In this document: piece after piece, positions 1-9,619 of the stretch
How positions within the stretch are numbered: the first letter of the stretch is position 1
Layout: the number at the start of each line of letters is the position of its first letter
Origin: Apium graveolens
Taxonomy: Eukaryota; Streptophyta; Magnoliopsida; Apiales; Apiaceae
Direction of reading: 5' to 3'
Length of the DNA stretch: 64,000 nt
Assembly (NCBI RefSeq): GCF_009905375.1
Contig: NC_133648.1
Coordinates: forward strand, 92,428,474-92,492,473
Made by a program: the position numbers and the translations under genes
The notes under the pieces: generated by a model
What the model was told of the DNA's origin: nothing
What the model saw: only the letters and a program-made list of their open reading frames with translations
The model's database searches: none

Positions 1-2
1 TG

Positions 3-2552
3 AGGAGTGATAATGGCACTGAATTCAAGAATCTGATAATGGAAGAGTTCTGCAAAAATCATGGAATAAAGCAGGAATTTTCTGCTCCTGGAACTCCACG
101 GCAAAATGGAGTTGTTGAAAGGAAGAATAGAACTCTCATTGAAGCTGCACGAACAATGCTTGAAGAAGCAAAGCTTCCAACCTATTTCTGGGCTGAAGCT
201 GTGCAGACTGCTTGTTTTACTCAAAATGCAACACTGATTAACAAGCATGGAAAAACACCATATGAGATGGTGAAGAACAAGAAGCCAAATCTCAAATACT
301 TTCATGTATTTGGATGTAAGTGTTTTGTTCTCAAGACTCATCCTGAACAGCTATCCAAGTTTGATCTAAAAGCTGATGAGGGAATCTTTGTTGGATATCC
401 ACTTTCTACAAAAGCCTTCAGAGTCTATAATTTGAGAACAAAAGTGGTTATGGAATCTATCAATGTCTCTTTTGATGACAAGAAGATCACTGGACTTGAA
501 GATTGCATTGATCATGATCAGCTGAGATTTGAAAATGAAGATTCATATTCTGATACCTCAAGTCCTGACAGTCTAAGTCCTGATACTGTAAATTCTGATG
601 GATTAAACTCTGATGTTATTGAAACTGTGGTGACTACGTCAAAGGAAGATGCACCAATGCAGGGGGAGCATACTCAAGATATTATCACATCTCAAGAAGC
701 ATCAGAACATACATCTGGCTCTTCAAATTCTGATTCGTCAAGTTCTGATAAGCCAAGTACTGACAGTACTGAAAATCTAAATACTGAAGGATCCAACTCA
801 GAGAGCATAGTTTCAGGGGGAGCATCAGAAAATGAAACCGAAGACAGCATGAATCATGGGGGAGCATCCAGTTCTAGAGAAAATCTTCCATCTGCAAGGA
901 AGTGGACAAAATCACATACACCTGATTTGATAATTGGAAATCCTGAGGCAGGTGTCAGAACTAGAACAGGTACTTCGAATGAATGTCTTTACAATTCTTT
1001 TCTCTCTCAGTCTGAGCCAAAGAAAGTGGAAGAAGCTCTTCAAGATGCTGATTGGGTGCAAGCAATGCAGGAAGAGTTGAATGAATTTGAAAGAAACAAA
1101 GTCTGGACCTTAGTGCCAAGACCTAAGAATAGATCGGTTGTTGGTACAAAGTGGGTATTCAGAAACAAAACTGACAGTGATGGCATAATTGTAAGGAACA
1201 AGGCAAGGCTGGTTGCAAAAGGATATTCTCAACAGGAGGGAATTGACTATGATGAAACATTTGCTCCAGTTGCTAGGTTAGAAGCCATAAGGATATTCAT
1301 GGCTTATGCTGCTCACAAAAAGTTTACTGTCTTTCAAATGGATGTGAAAAGTGCTTTTCTCAATGGAGAATTGGAAGAGGAAGTATATGTTGAACAACCT
1401 CCAGGCTTTGTAGATTCCAAACATCCAGATTATGTCTACAGGCTTGATAAAGCACTTTATGGACTTAAGCAAACTCCTAGAGCATGGTATGAGACTTTAG
1501 CTCAGTTTCTTCTGGAAAGTGGATTCAACAGAGGAACTATTGACAAAACACTGTTCTATCTCAACCATGGCAAGGATTTACTTTTGATCCAGATTTATGT
1601 TGATGATATTATTTTTGGGTCTCCAAATGACAAACTTTGCAAAAAGTTTGCCAAACTAATGCAGTCAAGATATCAGATGAGTATGATGGGAGAACTCAGT
1701 TATTTTCTGGGCCTTCAAGTCAAACAGAGTGAAGAAGGAACTTTTATTTGTCAATCTAAGTACACCAGAAACTTGCTGAAGAAATTTGGAATGCAAGACT
1801 GTTCAAGTGCATCCACTCCCATGGCCACTGCAACAAAACTGGATAAGGATACTGGTAATTCAGTAGATATTACTGATTATAGAGGTATGATTGGCTCACT
1901 TCTCTATCTAACTGCTAGTAGACCAGATATCATGTTTGCTACCTGTCTTTGTGCAAGATTTCAAGCAGATCCAAGAGAACCTCACTTAACAGCTGTAAAA
2001 AAAATCTTTAAGTATCTTAAAGGAACAGCTGATCTAGGATTATGGTATCCTAGAGAATCAGATTTTAAATTAATAGGTTACTCAGATGCAGATTTTGCAG
2101 GTTGCAAAATTGACAGGAAAAGCACAAGTGGTAGCTGCCAATTTCTTGGAGGCAGGTTGGTTTCTTGGTATAGCAAGAAACAAAAGTCAATTTCCACATC
2201 AACTGCAGAAGCAGAGTATATTGCTGCAGGAAGCTGCTGTGCACAGATTCTCTGGATGAAGAATCAGTTACTGGATTATGGGTTAACATATTTCAAAATC
2301 CCTATTTACTGTGATAATCAAAGTGCTATTGCTATGACAGGTAATCCAGTTCAACACTCTATGACAAAGCACATCAGCATCAGGTACCATTTCATCAGGG
2401 AACATGTGGATGAAGGTACAGTGGAATTGCATTTTGTTCCCACAGATCAACAAGTAGCAGATATCTTCACAAAACCACTGTGTGAAGCTACCTTTACAAA
2501 ATTGGTAAATGAACTTGGAATGATTTCAGGTTCTTTCTCTAAATCTGCTTAA
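3..2552 (+). CDS. pol: Ty1/copia pol, 3' part: integrase C-terminal half, reverse transcriptase, RNase H
   Basis: The reading frame is open from base 3, so this is a fragment of a longer polyprotein, not a gene starting at the first ATG (39). The first codons give the integrase RSDNGTEF motif with the second catalytic Asp, followed by [11 protein letters not shown] with the catalytic Glu. A low-complexity linker rich in Ser, Asp, Asn and Gly follows (about 540-880), holding several SSD/NSD and GGAS repeats. Reverse transcriptase begins near 1020 and has an intact YVDD catalytic box at 1596-1607. RNase H carries the [17 protein letters not shown] and DNQSAI motifs (about 2080-2340), then the [10 protein letters not shown] tail. 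The stop is TAA at 2550. It copies retrotransposon RNA into DNA and integrates it. No break is seen in the visible part. Confidence 0.95.
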   Translation, partial: RSDNGTEFKNLIMEEFCKNHGIKQEFSAPGTPRQNGVVERKNRTLIEAARTMLEEAKLPTYFWAEAVQTACFTQNATLINKHGKTPYEMVKNKKPNLKYFHVFGCKCFVLKTHPEQLSKFDLKADEGIFVGYPLSTKAFRVYNLRTKVVMESINVSFDDKKITGLEDCIDHDQLRFENEDSYSDTSSPDSLSPDTVNSDGLNSDVIETVVTTSKEDAPMQGEHTQDIITSQEASEHTSGSSNSDSSSSDKPSTDSTENLNTEGSNSESIVSGGASENETEDSMNHGGASSSRENLPSARKWTKSHTPDLIIGNPEAGVRTRTGTSNECLYNSFLSQSEPKKVEEALQDADWVQAMQEELNEFERNKVWTLVPRPKNRSVVGTKWVFRNKTDSDGIIVRNKARLVAKGYSQQEGIDYDETFAPVARLEAIRIFMAYAAHKKFTVFQMDVKSAFLNGELEEEVYVEQPPGFVDSKHPDYVYRLDKALYGLKQTPRAWYETLAQFLLESGFNRGTIDKTLFYLNHGKDLLLIQIYVDDIIFGSPNDKLCKKFAKLMQSRYQMSMMGELSYFLGLQVKQSEEGTFICQSKYTRNLLKKFGMQDCSSASTPMATATKLDKDTGNSVDITDYRGMIGSLLYLTASRPDIMFATCLCARFQADPREPHLTAVKKIFKYLKGTADLGLWYPRESDFKLIGYSDADFAGCKIDRKSTSGSCQFLGGRLVSWYSKKQKSISTSTAEAEYIAAGSCCAQILWMKNQLLDYGLTYFKIPIYCDNQSAIAMTGNPVQHSMTKHISIRYHFIREHVDEGTVELHFVPTDQQVADIFTKPLCEATFTKLVNELGMISGSFSKSA

Positions 2553-3980
2553 ACTTGTTCTATGTTATTAGACTTTATGCTCAGTATTTACAGAATTAAT
2601 CTCTTTGTATATTCTGTGCATTAATTGATAAATGTTTTTAAGTACTGACTGTTGTCTGATACATATTTCTTAACTCTAATAAGTGATATATCTGTTTAAG
2701 TAATCATTCAATCCTATGAGGATAACTGTGCTAGATACTGATCTAGTAATCTTCAATAAACAAATGATTCCATGGAAGAAGTAATTATTTCAGTGGAAAT
2801 CTTATGACACTAGCAAATTCTGATAACTGAGCTTAGTTAAGTTTACTTTGTATATTTTATTACTAAGTCACAAATTAGAATAATGCTACTCATCTGTTAA
2901 GTTCTGATACTAGTAAACTGCTGAATGTACTAAGTGCTGATAGACCTCTCTTATTAATAAAAAAAAAAAAAAAAAAAAAGAAGAACAAGAATCAAAGAAT
3001 AATATCAGGTACTCCTTTGAGATCTAGAGTAAAAATGTGAATGGGACGACCCAAGTGCATAGCTGGTATTAAGTAAATATGCATTAGAAAAGCAAAATAT
3101 TTTTCTTGATGACTTTTCACACTCTATGATTACTGGAGAAATACTCTGATAATAGCATAAATTCTGATAAGCAGTCGTGACTCACTTACACTGAGAAGCC
3201 ACTGTAAAAGAGAATTTTAAAGATGCATAAAATTAGCACAAAAACAGTTGAGGTGGACTCATGCATGAACTCATTTATCAGTAGGTTTCAGGATAATGAC
3301 AGCTCTTTAGCAAAATTTTAATTATGACTTATTTCTAAGATGTACTGAAGTAGATCAGACTTTACTCTTTGTCTGTTATTTAGCTTAATGCACACACTAA
3401 TCACTCCATCTGAATGATGAAAATTTCTGTGGTGGTCTATGTTATTTTAGATAAACAGTCATTGTGTCATTTTTGCACAAATTCTGAGGACACGTTCTAG
3501 TCATATGGTCTGATGATTAAGTCCTGAAGACTATAACTCAGAACTTGTATGAAAACTTACTAAGATAGATATTCCTTGTTCGAGTTAAGATATTATGTTC
3601 TGATGACTGTTAAGTTCTGGTATAGGTCTAAGTTCTGATTTTTCAGTCTAACCCTTTACTTGACTTATCTGTGAGTAAAATTTGGTAACAGTCTCAGATT
3701 AATTTCAAAATGTTGAAGTGGAAGATTAATAGTCTATGGTTAAAACAAAATGGCACTCGTCCTTGAACAGTTCACTCTTGTTACATGTGCACATTCCTTT
3801 TCCAATGACTATTATTCTTTTTCAAGTCTAGGGAGACGAGGTAGACTTAACTCTATCTGTCAGCATTAAATATCTTTGCGTCTCTTGGCATTCTCTTGCT
3901 TATATAATCAGCCACTTCACTTTAGCCCTTTCATCAATTTTTCTCACAATCGTAACTTCATATTCTTTTTCAAAAGCATC
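2553..3980 (+). other. Element A spacer between pol and the small ORF
   Basis: AT-rich, with no credible coding frame. It holds a run of 21 A residues (2959-2979) and several copies of AAGTTCTGAT or near variants (about 2899, 3610, 3630). Spacers of this kind lie between pol and the additional ORF in SIRE-type elements and could hold a splice acceptor for a subgenomic RNA. No clear one was picked out. Confidence 0.6.
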
Positions 3981-4256
3981 ATGGTTCGATACAACATGTT
4001 TTTGAATTACCAAAACTTTCATATGGAGCTTAGCTGCGCCGACTGGCAGCAGGAGTGGCATGTAACTGCCATTCCTGAAGAGATATGGGGCTCTGTCCCA
4101 CAGGCGGTGCTGAACCAACTTCTGTTCTTCGAGATGGACTACCAGCTTCATCTTGATCGATTGGAGGCGGAACGGCGGGAAGCTATCCGTCAGCAAGAGC
4201 GAATCATTCGACTCGCTATCTTGTTTGTCGAAGATAGGAAGAGGAAGATGACTTAA
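3981..4256 (+). CDS. Small accessory ORF of element A (91 residues, function unknown)
   Basis: The start chosen is ATG 3981. An upstream in-frame ATG at 3876 exists, but the 3981 start gives 91 residues, close to the counterpart in element B. The protein has an aromatic, acidic N-terminal half (ADWQQEW, EEIWGSVP), a QLLFFE segment, then a charged helix rich in Arg, Glu and Gln (LDRLEAERREAIRQQERIIRL) that is likely amphipathic or coiled coil. The B copy at 27325-27693 (minus) lies at the same place, between pol and the additional ORF, and shares FFE, the Arg/Glu-rich helix and ERII-LA. I do not recognise a domain. Conservation of position and C-terminal sequence suggests a real protein rather than a chance ORF. 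The antisense ORF over the same bases is taken as a shadow. Confidence 0.55.
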   Translation: MVRYNMFLNYQNFHMELSCADWQQEWHVTAIPEEIWGSVPQAVLNQLLFFEMDYQLHLDRLEAERREAIRQQERIIRLAILFVEDRKRKMT

Positions 4257-4947
4257 TCTCGTCTTCTTCCTGTTCTTCTTCATCCTCAGCTTTGTCAGGC
4301 TTCTTAGCTAGGACTAAAGCTGTTGACGTTAGGATTAGAAGCTTAGGGAAAATCTTGTATTGATGTAATATCTATTTCATATATGTATTGACTTGATATA
4401 TTAATGAAAACTATTTTTACTTCAAGATTTTGTCTCTGAGTTATTTTATCTTGTGTTGTTAAATCCTGCTTGATATTCTGATGACCATTTAAATTTTGTC
4501 TTTATTTAAGTTCTGATTCTTTGTCAGCACTTATTCATCGAAATTATCTCGGTCATTTTTAACATGATTCATTTTCAGAATATTAATGTTGCAGTGAAAA
4601 ATAATTCAATCAGTGCTAACGGTTTAAATTTTGAATTAAAACTGTGTCTCTTGATAAATGAAACGGTTTTTCCTTGAAACAAGGCAACTGGGTAAGTAAT
4701 CATTCCTGTTTTCTCGAGCCCAGTAACTATCCGTTATTACTGCATGTCTGACAGGTGTCCAACGGTAACATTTTTTTTTCAGAGTATAAGAACAACAGAG
4801 AGAAGATTTCTTTAATCTTTTATTTTCTTTATACTTTATCTCTCTTCTTACTTTTACTCTCTTTCTCATTCTTTCTCACGTTGGTTTTTCATACAGACAT
4901 TATCTCAAACACCTAACAGGCATACTTGAATTTCAATATTTTTTCAC
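4257..4947 (+). other. Element A spacer before the additional ORF
   Basis: Non-coding, AT-rich, with one AAGTTCTGAT copy near 4507 and a pyrimidine-rich stretch (about 4800-4890) just upstream of the additional ORF. The pyrimidine tract would suit a splice acceptor, but this is not shown. Confidence 0.5.
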
Positions 4948-6237
4948 ATGGCACCAAAGGATTTAATCATTGATGGAGCAAAGTTTGTTCCAAACAACTA
5001 TGCTGCAATTCTTGATCATGCTGAAGCTCCATCTGAATTGCATTTTGTGCAAGATCTTCTTGCACATAGTGAGGTTGGGTACGCCTTAACTCAGCCTGAA
5101 TTATTTTCAAGTCAACAAGTTTTGTGGTTCTGGAGGACTGGAGTTTTTGATGATGGTGGTAAACGAGGAACTCCCAGTATTATCTTCCAAGTGGGTGATT
5201 CATCCTATGTAGTCACTCCTGGTACAGTACGAAGAGCATTACATCTTCCAGAAGATTGTACCTTCTCTATACCAGAGGAATCAGAACTTCGGGGGTTAAT
5301 GACTGATTTGGGATATGAAAAGAGTCTGACGAAACTTGGACAGTTGAAACGGGCCAATATCAGAAGAGAATGGAGTTTCTTCTTCGATTGCATCACCAAG
5401 GCTTTTGGCAACAAGTGTTCAAATTTTGATGCCATCCCAATTCTGAGTCAGCACATCGGGTATGCTATTATCCATCAAACTCATTTTGATTTTGCAATTG
5501 GAATAATAGGTTTTATTGGGGATAGGATGACAGAGGATCGAGATGTTGTTTATTTTGCTAGATTCTGTCAACTTATTTATACGTATTGTACTGCTGAACC
5601 CCAGTTAGTCAGCACTCAAACCCCATCTTTTAAGGTTGCAAAAAGGTACTTTAACGACCTGATAAATGCTGACACAAAGAAATCAATGGTGAGACAATTA
5701 CAGATTCCTCAGTCTGTGAAACAGATTCTGGTAAATGCTGATCCTGCTACTTACAAATCTGTTTACTCAAATGTTCAACCAACTCACCATAACCAAAATC
5801 CATCAACCTCAGTACCTACCTCTCATTCTACTCAACCTACCCTCAGAACTTATCTCAAATCCTATCTCTCCACTTCACAGACTGCTCAACCTTCTTCTTC
5901 AGCACCTACTGTGAAGCCTACATCCTCTAAGCCAAAGAGAACAAAGACTGTTCCTCAAACATCTCAAAAGAAGAGAAGCATTACTTTGAGAGATGAATCA
6001 GATTCTGAGGATCAGATTCCCTCTTCAGAACCTGTGGTAAATGAAGCTGAGAAGGCAACTTCTCAGAAGGATTCTGCAATTGGGGGTTCTAGGCTTCTCA
6101 AGAGGCTTAGACGTATGACGGTTCCTGAAACTCCCAAGGAATCCAAATCAACAAGAAAGTACAGGAAACAGAGGGCACAAAGGCCAGTTTCAGATGATGA
6201 GGAGGAAGCAGCTAAGAAGGGGATCAGGAATCTCTGA
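4948..6237 (+). CDS. Additional (env-position) ORF of SIRE-type element A, N-terminal part
   Basis: Starts MAPKDLIIDGAKF at ATG 4948, after the spacer. Residues 1-235 form a globular-looking region with the LWFWRTGVFDD and VTPGTVRRALHLPE segments. It faintly resembles plant mobile-domain type proteins of transposons, but this is only an impression. Residues about 275-400 are a Ser/Thr/Pro/Gln-rich linker with basic patches (KPKRTKT, SQKKRS). No signal peptide or convincing membrane segment is seen, so an envelope role is not supported by sequence. The frame ends at TGA 6235, but a frame with fitting composition opens at 6216 just before the stop. The product therefore most likely continued into the ORF ending at 8657, and a single-base loss near the G run at 6219-6222 explains the break. 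Confidence 0.75.
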   Translation: MAPKDLIIDGAKFVPNNYAAILDHAEAPSELHFVQDLLAHSEVGYALTQPELFSSQQVLWFWRTGVFDDGGKRGTPSIIFQVGDSSYVVTPGTVRRALHLPEDCTFSIPEESELRGLMTDLGYEKSLTKLGQLKRANIRREWSFFFDCITKAFGNKCSNFDAIPILSQHIGYAIIHQTHFDFAIGIIGFIGDRMTEDRDVVYFARFCQLIYTYCTAEPQLVSTQTPSFKVAKRYFNDLINADTKKSMVRQLQIPQSVKQILVNADPATYKSVYSNVQPTHHNQNPSTSVPTSHSTQPTLRTYLKSYLSTSQTAQPSSSAPTVKPTSSKPKRTKTVPQTSQKKRSITLRDESDSEDQIPSSEPVVNEAEKATSQKDSAIGGSRLLKRLRRMTVPETPKESKSTRKYRKQRAQRPVSDDEEEAAKKGIRNL

Positions 6238-8657
6238 TCTCACAAGACAAGGAATTTGCTCCAGTCACTTCTTCTCCATCAACTCCATCTCAGGAACCTG
6301 TATCTGACAAGGCTAATTCACCTTCTATGTCTCTTGTTGATCCAGGCACAAGTGCTGAAATTGATATTCAGAACCTGGTTGTGCCTGAAATACTTTTCTT
6401 AGAAGCTCCAACAGCAAATAATCCTTCCACAACACCTATTACTGATGCTGTTCAAACTCCTGAGTTATCACTAACACCTTCTCTGCATCAAGATGCTGAT
6501 GATCAGATTTTAGGTGAGCATCAGGATATGGCTGTTGATCAGAACTTAGTATCAGATCAGCAATTAGAGGATGTTGAAGCCTCCATTGCTACTCACACAG
6601 TTGTCTTATCAGAAGATACTGATTCTCTAAGTTCTGATGCTGCAAATGTTGGAGATACTGGTGAGGCTGCTACAACTGTAGGTGCTGATGAAGCAGGTCC
6701 TTCAGGACATACTCCTCCACTGACTCTTCCTAAGTCTGAACTGGTAAAGGAGTTTGTTATCAGGGATGCACCAGTACCTTGGAGTGAAACTCCTGCAGGT
6801 CAGGAGTGGACTAAGGAATGGAACTCAGTTTCATGTGTTCCAAATGCTTTACATCTTGCTGAGCACTTGACTAAAGCTGATGAAATGTTACATTCTGATG
6901 ATTTTAAAACCCAGCTTAGAGTCACTGCATTGAGTACTAAACATCTACAAGGTCTTCATTCCAACACTCATGCAGAGCTACACAAGATTCAGGAGAACTT
7001 TATCAAACAGGAACAAGTTTGGAAAATTGATAAGAAAAAGTTCTTCCAACCTACCATTGACAGGGTTGCTTATATTGAGAAAACTCAAGAGAAGCAACAA
7101 GCTCAGATTGATCAAATTCTGACAAATCAAGCTTCTCAGCAATCACAACTTACTGAAATCCAGACCTCAGTGGAACTACTTATCTCTCTTTTATTACCTG
7201 CTGATGCCAAAAAGGGGGAGAAGGTAATTAAGTCCAAATGCAAAACCAACAAGTCACTGCAAGGAAAGGATGATGGAAAAGATGACCAAGGAAACTCTGG
7301 AATGGGTAGTGGTCATAGTCAAGGTAGAAGGTTTACATCAAGACAAGCTAGTCACAGAACAAGTTCTGATACTGGGAAAAGAATAAGTTCTGCTGCTGGT
7401 AAAAGGATAAGTTCTGATGAACTTCTAGATCTTGATGATGAAATGTCAAGACAGTTATTTCTTCAAGAAAATCCAGGGATGGACTTGGAAAGTTTAAAGG
7501 AAGAAGAAGCCAGACTTAAATCAGAAAAAGTCACATCTAAATCTGAAGCTTCTGGTAAAAAGTTACTTCCAAAACCTAAAGGCATTGTGATCAAAGAAAG
7601 GATACATACTGAAGAAACTTTGGCTAGATCACAACCACAGATAGATCCAAGATCCAAGGGTAAAGAAAAGGTTGGTGAACCTATCAAGCCTTATGTACCT
7701 CCTGAGGAAGAAGAAATTACTGATGGAAAAGATGATCTTGCTCTGACTTCAAGAAAAGTTCTTAAAACAACCTCTGACATGGCTCAAGTTGTTCAGAGTC
7801 AAGAAATTGTAAGTTCTGATATTCAGAAGAAGCAAGTAACCTCTGACAGTGCTCAAGTTAACTTGATATCAGAAAATAAATCTAAAACACTCCTACCAGG
7901 ATTCACTAAAGCAAAACAGACTCAATCTTTGAAGACTACTCCAAGTGGTTTTGAAGCAAGAGTAGTTACTGGAAAGGAAGCTAGAGATAAAACTGGATTG
8001 GGAAGTGCTGATGAAAGAAGAGTACACAACACTACCGATGATCCAACTTCCTTGAGTGAACCAGGTATTGGAGCAACTCCTGAGAGATTGAATCAACTAG
8101 AATATGTACAAATGGTTTACCATACCTACTTGAAGGAACACATCTTGTTGTATTTCATGACAGATGGTAGGGTTTATTATATAAGACAAAATGCCATTCC
8201 GTTGAAGTATTTTGAAGAATTGGAGCATGTATTATTCTTACTTCAAGTGGATGACAGATTGACAGGGACTGCTGCAAATTATTTGAAAGAACAGATTCAG
8301 AGACAGAAAAGACTTTATTCTGTTAAGTCTGACAGCAGATATGTTCCAAAGTACAGAAATCACAATGGTGATATTGTTGATATGAAGCCTAATACTGCAC
8401 AGATCAGAACATATCTTGGTATTAAGGGGCTTGAATTCAATCTAGAGTCTAACAAAGCTTATGTCATAAGACTAGATCGGGAGTTGAGAAAAGCAAAGAT
8501 TAATGATCTCAGAGCTGCAATATTTCAAACTGGTGAAGATACTGCAGAGCTTAAAGATGTCAAACGGAGAATGATTGATGAACTCAGATATGCTGAGAAA
8601 TGTTTGTTGAAGAATTATCTCAGAACAACTCCTGACATCAGAGAGATCAGAAAATGA
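6216..8657 (+). CDS. Additional ORF of element A, C-terminal part after frameshift
   Basis: Open from 6216, with the first ATG at 6327 (776 residues from there). It continues the acidic/Ser-rich linker, then has a conserved-looking block (VPWSETPAGQEW), a likely coiled coil (residues about 210-290 from 6327: HAELHKIQENFIKQEQ, then repeated Gln-rich heptads ending LLISLLLP), a Lys/Ser-rich linker with repeated ISSD peptides, and a compact C-terminal domain (about residues 580-776: LEYVQMVYHTYLKEH, DGRVYYIRQ, TYLGIKGLEF). The ISSD repeats are encoded by the AAGTTCTGAT motif, which also occurs in non-coding parts. The stop is TGA 8655. Placement between pol and the 3' LTR matches the extra ORF of SIRE elements. 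Function is unknown. Confidence 0.75.
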   Translation, partial: EGDQESLISQDKEFAPVTSSPSTPSQEPVSDKANSPSMSLVDPGTSAEIDIQNLVVPEILFLEAPTANNPSTTPITDAVQTPELSLTPSLHQDADDQILGEHQDMAVDQNLVSDQQLEDVEASIATHTVVLSEDTDSLSSDAANVGDTGEAATTVGADEAGPSGHTPPLTLPKSELVKEFVIRDAPVPWSETPAGQEWTKEWNSVSCVPNALHLAEHLTKADEMLHSDDFKTQLRVTALSTKHLQGLHSNTHAELHKIQENFIKQEQVWKIDKKKFFQPTIDRVAYIEKTQEKQQAQIDQILTNQASQQSQLTEIQTSVELLISLLLPADAKKGEKVIKSKCKTNKSLQGKDDGKDDQGNSGMGSGHSQGRRFTSRQASHRTSSDTGKRISSAAGKRISSDELLDLDDEMSRQLFLQENPGMDLESLKEEEARLKSEKVTSKSEASGKKLLPKPKGIVIKERIHTEETLARSQPQIDPRSKGKEKVGEPIKPYVPPEEEEITDGKDDLALTSRKVLKTTSDMAQVVQSQEIVSSDIQKKQVTSDSAQVNLISENKSKTLLPGFTKAKQTQSLKTTPSGFEARVVTGKEARDKTGLGSADERRVHNTTDDPTSLSEPGIGATPERLNQLEYVQMVYHTYLKEHILLYFMTDGRVYYIRQNAIPLKYFEELEHVLFLLQVDDRLTGTAANYLKEQIQRQKRLYSVKSDSRYVPKYRNHNGDIVDMKPNTAQIRTYLGIKGLEFNLESNKAYVIRLDRELRKAKINDLRAAIFQTGEDTAELKDVKRRMIDELRYAEKCLLKNYLRTTPDIREIRK

Positions 8658-8850
8658 TGAAGCCAAGTCAAAGATCTACAACTACTTAAATTCTGATGTG
8701 TATACAGACCAAAGTTGTTATCAGAAGTTGAATTGGTAAAAGCTTTAAGGACTGTAAGTTGTAGTTATCTTGTCTATTTCTCATGCATTTGTACTTAATG
8801 TTTTTGACATCATCAAATATCTGTTAAACTTGTATATTTTGCTAATTTAC

Positions 8851-8864
8851 AAGTTGGGGGAGAT
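8851..8864 (+). other. Polypurine tract of element A
   Basis: AAGTTGGGGGAGAT lies directly before the 3' LTR. It would prime plus-strand DNA synthesis. The same tract, reverse-complemented, flanks the LTRs of elements B and D, which supports one lineage for all three. Confidence 0.85.
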
Positions 8865-9463
8865 TGTTAGATATATTTGATAATGTCATGGCTAATATGT
8901 TTTATGTTTAGATTTCAGATCTTATTTGAACAGAACAAATCAGTACTTAACTGATCAGTACTTATACTGGATGTCAGAACTTAAGGGATATCAGTACTTA
9001 TGTCATCAGGAGATAGATATCAGAACTTAAGTGCTGAAGGACGATCAGATAAGGACAGTAGCTGATTGAAGTTAAGAAGATCAAGATAAACATAAGAAGA
9101 GATATGCATGAAGAAGGAATTCCGTGAAGAATGGAATACTTGGAATAGAAGATATCTGATTGATATATATTAGGAAGCAGAATTATATTCAATATCAATT
9201 AGCGATTATCTTGTAACTATGTAGTATATAAACACAGATATAGGGTTTACACTATAAGTGTTATCATTATCGAGAATATTATTTACTGTAACCCTAGCAG
9301 CTCTCGTGATATTTTGTTCATCACTGAGAGATAACAGTTCCAGATTGTAACAGAGTTTATTATTTCAATAAAGTTTGTTTTCTGTTACAAAAGTTCTTGA
9401 AGTTTGATTTGATTGTAATAAACACTGTATTCACCCCCTCTACAGTGAAAGTGTGACCTAACA
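8865..9463 (+). repeat. 3' LTR of element A (599 bp)
   Basis: Begins TGTTAGATAT after the polypurine tract and ends GTGACCTAACA, giving TGTTAG/CTAACA terminal inverted repeats. It holds a TATA box (9225-9233), reversed copies of the element's motif (TCAGAACTTA at about 8977 and 9022) and the ATTCACCCCC block close to its 3' end (about 9431), also seen reversed in the LTRs of B and D. The partner LTR is outside the window. Confidence 0.9.
9225..9233 (+). promoter_or_regulatory. TATA box in element A LTR
   Basis: TATATAAAC, in the expected place for a U3 core promoter, about 240 bp before the LTR end. Transcription would start roughly 25-35 bp downstream. Assigned from motif and position only. 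Confidence 0.6.
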
Positions 9464-9619
9464 TCCCGCACTTAAGTTATGATATGACCTTAAGTTCTGA
9501 TATTAAGTTCTGACTTCCAGTAAGTCCTGATTTCAGTAAGTCCTGATTTGTCCAGTTGTTAAGTTCTGAAAACTAAACACAAATCATATTATACATGACA
9601 TCTCAAATATATCTAATAG
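9464..9619 (-). mobile_element. Fragment of an inverted SIRE-type LTR next to element A
   Basis: Read on the minus strand from about 9619, the sequence parallels the first 150 bp of element A's LTR: TTAGATATATTTGA, then GATGTCATG, then TTTAGTTTTCAGAACTTAA and repeated TCAGAACTTA copies. It stops exactly where element A's LTR ends. The simplest reading is that A inserted into, or recombined at, an older LTR of a related family in the opposite direction. The rest of that LTR would lie left of A, outside the window. Confidence 0.6.

Larger units (their letters stand above)
1..9463 (+). mobile_element. Element A: SIRE-type Ty1/copia retrotransposon, 5' end outside window
   Basis: Reading left to right, the sequence holds the end of a copia integrase, reverse transcriptase and RNase H, a spacer, a small ORF, a long additional ORF, a polypurine tract and an LTR with TGTTAG/CTAACA ends. 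An extra long ORF between pol and the 3' LTR is the hallmark of the SIRE/Maximus lineage. Gag, protease and the 5' LTR lie left of the window, so the TSD cannot be confirmed; the 5 bp after the LTR are TCCCG. Coding regions are mostly open, with a single frameshift in the additional ORF, which suggests a fairly young copy. The motif AAGTTCTGAT recurs in coding and non-coding parts. Confidence 0.9.

Noticed and set aside
2959..2979. Run of 21 A as the poly(A) tail of a retroposed transcript or LINE
   Set aside because: No LINE or cDNA sequence precedes it; it lies in the known spacer of a SIRE-type element and may be slippage.
3900..4283. 127-residue ORF on the minus strand over the small ORF of element A
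   Set aside because: It is the antisense shadow; the plus-strand frame has a homologue in element B at the same place, the minus-strand one does not.
6213..6237. Programmed minus-one frameshift in element A's additional ORF
   Set aside because: No canonical slippery heptamer in the correct frame; an indel at the G run is simpler.
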